Shown here: one piece after another, positions 57,771 to 64,000 of the stretch
How the letters are laid out: each line of letters begins with the position of its first letter
Numbering within the stretch: position 1 is the first letter of the stretch
Program-made: the position numbers and the translations under genes
The notes under the pieces: generated by a model
What the model was told of the DNA's origin: nothing
Databases searched by the model: none
Seen by the model: only the letters and a program-made list of their open reading frames with translations
From: Bolinopsis microptera
Lineage: Eukaryota; Ctenophora; Tentaculata; Lobata; Bolinopsidae
Direction of reading: 5' to 3'
Length of the DNA stretch: 64,000 nt
NCBI RefSeq assembly: GCF_026151205.1
Contig: NC_087084.1
Location: forward strand, 8,802,894 to 8,866,893

Positions 57771-60700
57771 TGGTAATTCTCTTTCGGTGGTTAAGGGGTT
57801 TTCCAAACCCCAGGGGCTCGTGAAATGTCTTACACAACCTCTCCGAGCCCAAGATCCGTAGTGCGTGGTGAAGAGCCACACCCTTCTCGAGGTGCCACTG
57901 TTAAGCTTAGTAGCCTGTTCTGGGTGATTCCAGTTAAAACAGGTGAACGGTAACAGAACACTGCGGCTCTAGACCAGTACAGGTCGAAAAATATAACCGG
58001 GACATCTGTCTCGTTAGGACTGCATGCAGTTCATCGGGTGCGAAGGGCCAGCATCCCTTCCACCTCAAATAACAACGCTACTGAAACAACACACACATCA
58101 AATGGACGGAGTGCTACTTCCAATTCAAGGACGGATGGTTCCAGCATGACGGAGGCTGGGCAAAGCCTACGGGACCCCAGTCGCCTGATGAGAAGAGGGG
58201 GTACTCGTCATCCGACCAGATTTATTAGTCAACAGATCATCCATGTTGACCCTGCTTCCAACAAATCCAATCCAGTAAATTATTGCAAACAGTTTTTACG
58301 TTTTGGAACATGGAACGTTCTATCTCTTGTCAGCTCATCTACACAGCTCTACCAACTTAGTAAAAACATTGATCAGTACAGATTGGATCTTTTGGGGATC
58401 ACCGAGACTCACATGCCTGGATCTGGCACCACTCTACTGGACAATGGCAGTCTACTCATCCATTCCGGTAGAGTCGACGGGATCAAGAGACAGGGAGTCG
58501 GTCTCAGTCTTTCAAAACGAATCAGAAACTCCCTGATATCGTTCACTCCCACATCGGAGCGGGTTTTAACTGCTAGGCTGCATAGTAAGCAAATCAACAT
58601 CTCTGTTGTTGTGGCCTATGCTCCAACTGAGGGTGCAGAGGAGAGTGAGAAAGATAAGTTTTATAGGACACTCACAGATACATTTGATGGGCTACCTCGT
58701 CACGATATCAAGTTACTGCTCGGCGATTTTAATGCAAAAGTAACATCAGGCAGATATGGAAGTGAAGCGGTCATCGGTGGGGAATCACTCCATAGCTCAT
58801 CAAATGACAACGGGACAAGACTTGTGGATTTCTGTGCGACGAACCAGCTTGTCATCGGGGGAACTCTCTTCGAGCACAAGAACATTCACAAGGGAACATG
58901 GCGGTCCCCCAACGGGCTCACCGTCAATCAGATAGATCATATCTGCATTGGAAAGCGGTTTCGTCAGTCACTTTTTGATGTTAGGGTATGTCGCGGGGCA
59001 GACATCGGCTCCGATCATTATCTGGTTCTAGGACTGCTGAAAATCAAACTTCAGTCAGTGACAAAGATCAACGCCAACAGGCCCAATGTGCCTGCCATTG
59101 AGCGCCTGAGGGATAGTACTACGGTTTTAGAGTACAATGTGGCTCTTCAAAACCGATTTGCAAGTCTGGATAGTGAGGTCGACCTCGAGGATATGTGGCG
59201 TAATCTCAGTCAGACCGTCACTGATGTCTCACTGGAGGTACTAGGCAAAAGACCCCGGAAGGCAAAGGAGCAACACCTGTCACGGAAGACCAAGGATTTA
59301 TTGACTCAGCGGGCACAGTTTAAGCGCAAAGACCCAAACTCGGACACTAACAGGTCAGAGTATTCTAAACTTAATAAGTTAGTCAAGAAAAGCAGCAAGC
59401 TAGACGACAATAACTGGGCAGTTAGAGTAGCTACTGATCTTGAGGAAGCAGCGAGCAAAGGTCAGCAGCGTGAGGTATGGGCAAAGATCAAGAAGATCTC
59501 TGGTAAGAACAAGAAGCCTCAAGCATCTTGTGTCCGGGACAAGGACGGTAGGAAGATCACGGATCCCCAACAGCAGAGGGATAGGTGGAAGGAGCACTTT
59601 ACTGAACTTCTGAACCCCCCATCATCAAGTGTCAACCTTGCCGACCTTGATACAGTACCACCCCAACCCCACTTTAACTCTCTCTCTTGTTCGGATGGAC
59701 CACCCACCAGAGACGAGATTAGTTATTCCCTGACAAAGCTTAAGAACAACAAAAGCCCAGGAGTGGACGGGATAACTAACGAGCAACTGAAGTATGGTGC
59801 GAGTGCTCTAGTTGATCAACTAGAGTGTCTATTCAAGAAAGTGTGGGAAGAAGAGACTGTTCCTGAAGATTGGTTAAAGGGTGTGATCATTGTTATTGGG
59901 AAGAAAGGAGACACTTCAGTCTGCGGGAACAACAGAGGGATCACCTTAAGGTCTACAGCATCCAAGCTTTTTCAGATGATTCTTCTTAAGCGGTTACATG
60001 CTGGTATGGAGTGTCTCCTCAGGGAGAATCAGTGCGGATTTAGACAGAACCGCTCATGTATTGATCAGATTTATTCTCTCCGAACTATTATTCATAACTG
60101 TCTTGAGTTTAACATTCCTCTTTACATTAATTTTGTGGATTTCAAGGCAGCGTTCGATTCTATCAGAAGGGACTTTATTTGGTGCAGTATGAGACACTAT
60201 GGGCTGCCTGAAAAATATGTCAGAATATTTCAGTCATTTTTTGGGGGTACCATGAGTGCCGTGAGGGTTAATGGGGAGCTGACAGACTGGTTTGATGTTA
60301 ACTCAGGCACAGGTCAGGGTGACATTCAAGCACCTCCTGTCTTTAATTTCTGCCTAAACTTTTCTGCATTTCTGGCTGAGACCAACAAGATCATCAGTCA
60401 AGGCGCAGTGCTGCAGAAAGAGATGAAGACGGTCGAGGAAAAGGTCATTCTGGACACCGATTATGCTGATGACATGGCTATTATGGACAACTCAGGGGAA
60501 GGCCTACAGGAATCAACTGATCTATTAGTTCATTACAGCTCCTACGCTGGGCTCAGAATAAATGCAAAGAAGACCCAATGCATGGCTGTAAGCAAGTGCG
60601 CCTCCCAGCGACCTTTCATCAAGGATGATTGTATTGAGCTGTCGGTTGAGGGTGAACCTGTCGAGCAGGTTAGCAACTTTGTCTACCTGGGTGCAACTAT

Positions 60701-61358
60701 TAGTGGGGATGGGACAATCAACAGAGACCTGGATGTCCGTATCCAGAAGGCTAATGGCGCCTTTCATCAGCTCTGGAACATTTGGAATAGCAGAACTATA
60801 AAGACTCCAACCAAGATCAGGATCTATAGGGCTGCTGTCCTCACCATCTTGTTGTATGGAGCTGAAGTCTGGAACACCACCAAAAAGCAGATGAAACGTT
60901 TCGAGGTTTTCCATCAAACCTCCTTGAGAAGGATCCTTAGGATTAAATGGTTCTTTCATGTAACCAACGACGAAGTTCTTAGGAGGGCTGGCATCAAGTC
61001 AGTTGAGACTCTCATCAGTGCTGCCAGGCTACGTTGGTATGGACATGTAGTTAGAATGCCAGACTCTAGACTACCGAGGTTTCTGTTGAACTGGAAGCCA
61101 AACTATGGAAAGAGGTCAAGGGGCAGACCCCGTAAGAACTGGAAGTCCTGCGTACTCGAAGATGCTGCTAAGTTTACAGGTGTTGAAAACATCGACAACG
61201 ACACAACAGAAGCTTTGGCTACCAACCGAGTACAGTGGAGACATATGTTACGCCGCCAACGCGATGTGTGTGATGCAGGCCACTCCAACGACTAGGAGGA
61301 GACCTTACCATGTAACATGTAACATGTATGTAATTCTCTTTTAGCTAGTTTATATTCC
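57771..61358 (+). mobile_element. Second LINE inserted in CR1 ORF2
   Basis: The insert is flanked by near-identical 8-bp sequences, TATATGCG (57763-57770) and TACATGCG (61359-61366). It begins with a structured 5' region containing a 7-bp hairpin (57795-57811) and a second stem (57814-57820 with 57844-57850), followed by one long ORF and a short 3' UTR. It seems close to full length. The 5' folds could belong to a ribozyme or an IRES-like leader, but this is not shown. Confidence 0.88.
58038..61295 (+). CDS. LINE endonuclease-reverse transcriptase (RTE/CFDP2-like)
   Basis: An intact frame of about 1085 codons opens with a GTG at 58038; the first in-frame ATG is at about 58146, so the true start is uncertain. 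APE endonuclease motifs are GTWN (residues 90-93), GDFNAK (229-234) and SDH (325-327). The RT has CGFRQNRS, FKAAFDSI, GTGQGD and YADD (809-812), then FVYLGATISGDG and the C-terminal RWYGHVVRM and GRPRKNW blocks. Such proteins are often labelled craniofacial development protein 2-like, which points to the RTE lineage, but the clade is not certain. No stop or frameshift is seen, so it could be recently active. Confidence 0.92.
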   Translation: MRRASIPSTSNNNATETTHTSNGRSATSNSRTDGSSMTEAGQSLRDPSRLMRRGGTRHPTRFISQQIIHVDPASNKSNPVNYCKQFLRFGTWNVLSLVSSSTQLYQLSKNIDQYRLDLLGITETHMPGSGTTLLDNGSLLIHSGRVDGIKRQGVGLSLSKRIRNSLISFTPTSERVLTARLHSKQINISVVVAYAPTEGAEESEKDKFYRTLTDTFDGLPRHDIKLLLGDFNAKVTSGRYGSEAVIGGESLHSSSNDNGTRLVDFCATNQLVIGGTLFEHKNIHKGTWRSPNGLTVNQIDHICIGKRFRQSLFDVRVCRGADIGSDHYLVLGLLKIKLQSVTKINANRPNVPAIERLRDSTTVLEYNVALQNRFASLDSEVDLEDMWRNLSQTVTDVSLEVLGKRPRKAKEQHLSRKTKDLLTQRAQFKRKDPNSDTNRSEYSKLNKLVKKSSKLDDNNWAVRVATDLEEAASKGQQREVWAKIKKISGKNKKPQASCVRDKDGRKITDPQQQRDRWKEHFTELLNPPSSSVNLADLDTVPPQPHFNSLSCSDGPPTRDEISYSLTKLKNNKSPGVDGITNEQLKYGASALVDQLECLFKKVWEEETVPEDWLKGVIIVIGKKGDTSVCGNNRGITLRSTASKLFQMILLKRLHAGMECLLRENQCGFRQNRSCIDQIYSLRTIIHNCLEFNIPLYINFVDFKAAFDSIRRDFIWCSMRHYGLPEKYVRIFQSFFGGTMSAVRVNGELTDWFDVNSGTGQGDIQAPPVFNFCLNFSAFLAETNKIISQGAVLQKEMKTVEEKVILDTDYADDMAIMDNSGEGLQESTDLLVHYSSYAGLRINAKKTQCMAVSKCASQRPFIKDDCIELSVEGEPVEQVSNFVYLGATISGDGTINRDLDVRIQKANGAFHQLWNIWNSRTIKTPTKIRIYRAAVLTILLYGAEVWNTTKKQMKRFEVFHQTSLRRILRIKWFFHVTNDEVLRRAGIKSVETLISAARLRWYGHVVRMPDSRLPRFLLNWKPNYGKRSRGRPRKNWKSCVLEDAAKFTGVENIDNDTTEALATNRVQWRHMLRRQRDVCDAGHSND

Positions 61359-62255
61359 TACATGCGAGCAAACAAACTCCATGTCAACATGTCTAAATGC
61401 TGTTTCATTCACTTTAAACCAGCATCGTCCTCCCAGACTGACAATAATTCTGAATATACTCTAACCATTGATAACTTTCCAATAAAACAAGTTGCATCTG
61501 CTAAGTTTCTGGGAGTCGTCATCGATGAAAAGCTAACCTGGGAAGAACATATAAAATCACTTAGGCGTTCTCTCAGCCATGCAACATCAACTCTCTGCCG
61601 CCTACGCTGCTCCCTCCCAGATTTCTTACACCGCCAGTTGTATTACACTCTATTTGAATCACACCTCTCCTATTGTATCACGGTTTGGGGTGGGGCAGCC
61701 AAAACTCGTATAAGTTCTGTCTTCAAAGCACAAAAATATTGTCTCAGGGTACTGTTTGGCGACAGGGAGGCATACCTAGATAAATTTAAGACCTGTGCTC
61801 GTGCTCGACCGTTTGGCAACCAAAATCTGAACAAAAAATTTTTCTCGAAAGAGCACACGAAACCTTTGTTCAAGGAACAGGGAATACTTGCCGTCCAAAA
61901 CCTGTACACTTACCATTGTTTCCTTGAGCTCTATAAAATCATGAAATTCCGTGCTCCGATTTCCCTCCATGAAAATTTCACCTGCTCAAGTAGGAAACCC
62001 ACCCTTATACTAAGCCAAGCAGACCCCCCTGACAACTTCAATAGCAGAACGACTCGTATTTGGAACGTAATTGTGCCTAAGCTTGGTATACGTGACTACT
62101 GTCTAAGTGTGGCCTGCCTGAAGTCTAGGATGAAGCAATCACTGCTCGTCAACCAGCATAATCATGCTGATCTTGATTGGACAAACAAAGATTTCGAATG
62201 CTCTAATCTAAATTTTGACATAAAGTCTACCCTAGGGTCCACACATCCAAAATGA
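61359..62255 (+). CDS. CR1-type LINE ORF2, C-terminal part
   Basis: Resuming after the inserted LINE with MRANKLHVNMSKC, the frame carries the post-RT block (KFLGVVIDEKLTWEEHI), LSYCITVWG and the conserved C-terminal region, ending at 62255. It fits directly the break at 57770, showing that the host element was uninterrupted before the insertion. Confidence 0.9.
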   Translation, partial: YMRANKLHVNMSKCCFIHFKPASSSQTDNNSEYTLTIDNFPIKQVASAKFLGVVIDEKLTWEEHIKSLRRSLSHATSTLCRLRCSLPDFLHRQLYYTLFESHLSYCITVWGGAAKTRISSVFKAQKYCLRVLFGDREAYLDKFKTCARARPFGNQNLNKKFFSKEHTKPLFKEQGILAVQNLYTYHCFLELYKIMKFRAPISLHENFTCSSRKPTLILSQADPPDNFNSRTTRIWNVIVPKLGIRDYCLSVACLKSRMKQSLLVNQHNHADLDWTNKDFECSNLNFDIKSTLGSTHPK

Positions 62256-62440
62256 TTATCTTGAAATTGAAAATTAGCTGGGTGTGCTTTTTCCTTTGTC
62301 TTACTAACGTGTGTGAGCGCAGTGTAGTGAGAAAGTGTTTTTAACAGATTTATTATTAGACTTAGGATTATGATTTTTAATATATTACATTGATATAAGA
62401 TTTATTTTTGATAAATACTTAATAAAGTTGATGAATTTCC
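62256..62440 (+). mobile_element. CR1 3' untranslated region (approximate)
   Basis: An AATAAA lies at 62421-62426. The exact 3' end of the element is not clear. Confidence 0.4.
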
Positions 62441-63509
62441 CTCCCTATTAAAATTTTAAACCCATTTAGTGAAAATTGATAAACGAAGATCTAGATATTG
62501 ATACATATTATAACCAACATTGCTTATATTCTGCCTTGTAAACAAAGAGCAAATCTTCTTAATGCCTTCTTCCTGTCCTAAAACTAAAACTTCATCCTAT
62601 TAAAGTAAAGGCCAGTTGTTACCACAAGCTATTATACCGTCCCTCTCAAAAACATGCCTCAGCCTCCACCAAAAACAATTTTAGTTTTCAGTCCTTCTAG
62701 TTTCCAAAAATCTACCGAGCTAGTGTTCTGGTGTGCACAAAAGCCCCTAAGCCCGTGCATTCCTTGCCCCGCTAGCTGCCAGTCCTTGACAAACTTCCAA
62801 TAGCAAAGATCAACTAGTCATTTACAAATTGAGCACTATACAATTTTAATTGTTTTAAATATTTGACTTTGTAAAATGAGCTAAAACATTGATTTATTAG
62901 TTTCATTGATTTATTAGTTTCATTGATTTATAAATCAGTAAAATCACACTGAATTTTGTTGCAAATATTTTTTACAAATTATTTGCTTAAGTATCGTCCT
63001 AGAGGCTTCAGGTCCCTGTAGCAGAAGTGCATGTTTTCAAACTGGAGCAGCTTTATAATAGCTGAAGTCTCTGTCTCAACATTCCATCTTGCTTACTTAG
63101 TTTCTAACTTTAATCTCAACTTTTACACCGATTCAACAGCAGTAAATTTGATTCTCCACTGTGTGAATGTGAACGAGGGCAGCAAAATTCGCTTCACCTG
63201 CTTACTTTCTCTCATGATATACAACTAAATAAAAGGAACAGCATGAGTGAGCTTCTTGAAAGACACCCTTTCCACAACATCATAAACCACGGCTATGGTG
63301 GGAACTCCATGTTGATATCATTGAGCAGACTTCGCGAATTCTTTGATTTAGCACTTAAAATAACAAAGGATGCAGAATAATTCCTTCAACTAGAGGTAAA
63401 ACTGGCAATAACGTGTGTTATTTGTATTCAGTTATTTGAATTCAATTCAGAGGAGATTAGCCAATTTCAATCTAAACTCATAATGATAGACCCTCTGACA
63501 AGGGCAAAG
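62441..63509. other. Non-coding, nothing recognised
   Basis: A 16-bp unit ATTGATTTATTAGTTTC-like is repeated twice to three times near 62888-62930. The open frame at 63031-63228 is not recognised. Confidence 0.35.
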
Positions 63510-64000
63510 CGTCATAGGATACAAGGATACAAGGATACAAAAGTGATAATTACTTTATTGAGTACACAATAGTTGTAATTCTGAAATAATTTAAGTTACA
63601 CAATTCTAATTATTTACAAGTGTGTAGGGATAATTTAGAAATGTTATATAATGCTAGTTTTAGAAAAATAGATAAATCGAGTTTGTATGGTTCAATCTTA
63701 TTTTAAGGTCCTATAGCATTATGCACTTGCCAGTATTTGAGTGGAAATCTGGGCTCTTATAGTAGGCTGTATAATTTTCGTTCACAGAGAGAATTGAATG
63801 GATTGCTCTTGCTGTGGCAGTGAGTGTGGTAGGATCTAGAGTTTTGTTGGAGAGCAAACCGACTAGGTCAGTAATGTTTAGGGGATGGAAACTGAATTTT
63901 TCCCTAACTGAGGAGTAGAGCAAACAGTCAATCAATACGTGACTTTCGTCCTCAATAGGCTTGAGCCCTTTGCTGAAAAAGCAGTAGGTGCACCAACGTT
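63510..64000 (-). mobile_element. 3' end of a minus-strand LINE
   Basis: A minus-strand frame runs from the window edge to a stop at 63711. It contains a CCHC motif typical of LINE ORF2 C-termini (CTYC, then EDESHVLIDC) followed by LLYSSVREK. After a 3' UTR there is a tail of TTGTATCC repeated about three times (63519-63542), like the microsatellite tails of some LINEs. The rest of the element lies outside the window. Confidence 0.7.

Overview
This window is nuclear DNA of an animal. It is AT-rich, its genes have spliceosomal GT-AG introns, and it carries animal-type LINEs, abundant (CA)n microsatellites, minisatellites and many short inverted-repeat transposons. Recognisable genes are a CREB/CREM-family bZIP factor, cytochrome c, a replication protein A 14 kDa subunit (RPA3), an SPPL2-type intramembrane aspartyl protease, an ankyrin-repeat protein and two related genes for secreted discoidin-like/sushi proteins. 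The mix suggests a marine invertebrate, possibly cnidarian or ctenophore grade, but the species cannot be fixed from the sequence. There is no prokaryotic or viral layout.

Layout. 1-6.9 kb: mostly non-coding, with a hAT-like element carrying GAA-loop hairpins (978-1306), a 520-bp foldback (2543-3062) and a 40-bp minisatellite (4421-5383). 6.9-11.6 kb: the CREB/CREM-like gene, with tandem cAMP response elements upstream and a second, intronic CRE + TATA promoter in front of an exon with its own ATG, laid out like vertebrate ICER. 13-18 kb: cytochrome c in four coding exons; its introns hold three strong heat-shock-element clusters, one followed by a TATA box. 19.4-30.7 kb: a run of non-autonomous transposons, several filled with repeats of a short motif, lying in and around copy A of a segmental duplication that carries a secreted lectin-like gene. 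31-35.5 kb: a minus-strand ankyrin gene with three E-boxes spaced 11 and 22 bp upstream. 38.2-41.4 kb: copy B of the duplication, with two lectin-like exons instead of one. 41.7-49.4 kb: RPA3 on the minus strand, whose 7.5-kb intron contains a second 40-bp minisatellite, two short MITEs, an intronless minus-strand ORF, a direct 1-kb duplication with (GT)n tracts and a palindrome of telomere-type repeats. 50.5-52.2 kb: SPPL2-like on the minus strand, coding region in one exon with a frame break at the GxGD motif. 53.2-62.4 kb: a CR1-type LINE split inside ORF2 by a second, apparently near full-length LINE. The right edge holds the 3' end of another LINE on the minus strand.

The genes do not form one pathway. 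The most interesting signals are regulatory (an ICER-like autoregulatory promoter; heat-shock elements inside cytochrome c) and mobile (elements whose interior is an array of one short motif, two of them bounded exactly by comparison with the duplicated, uninserted copy).
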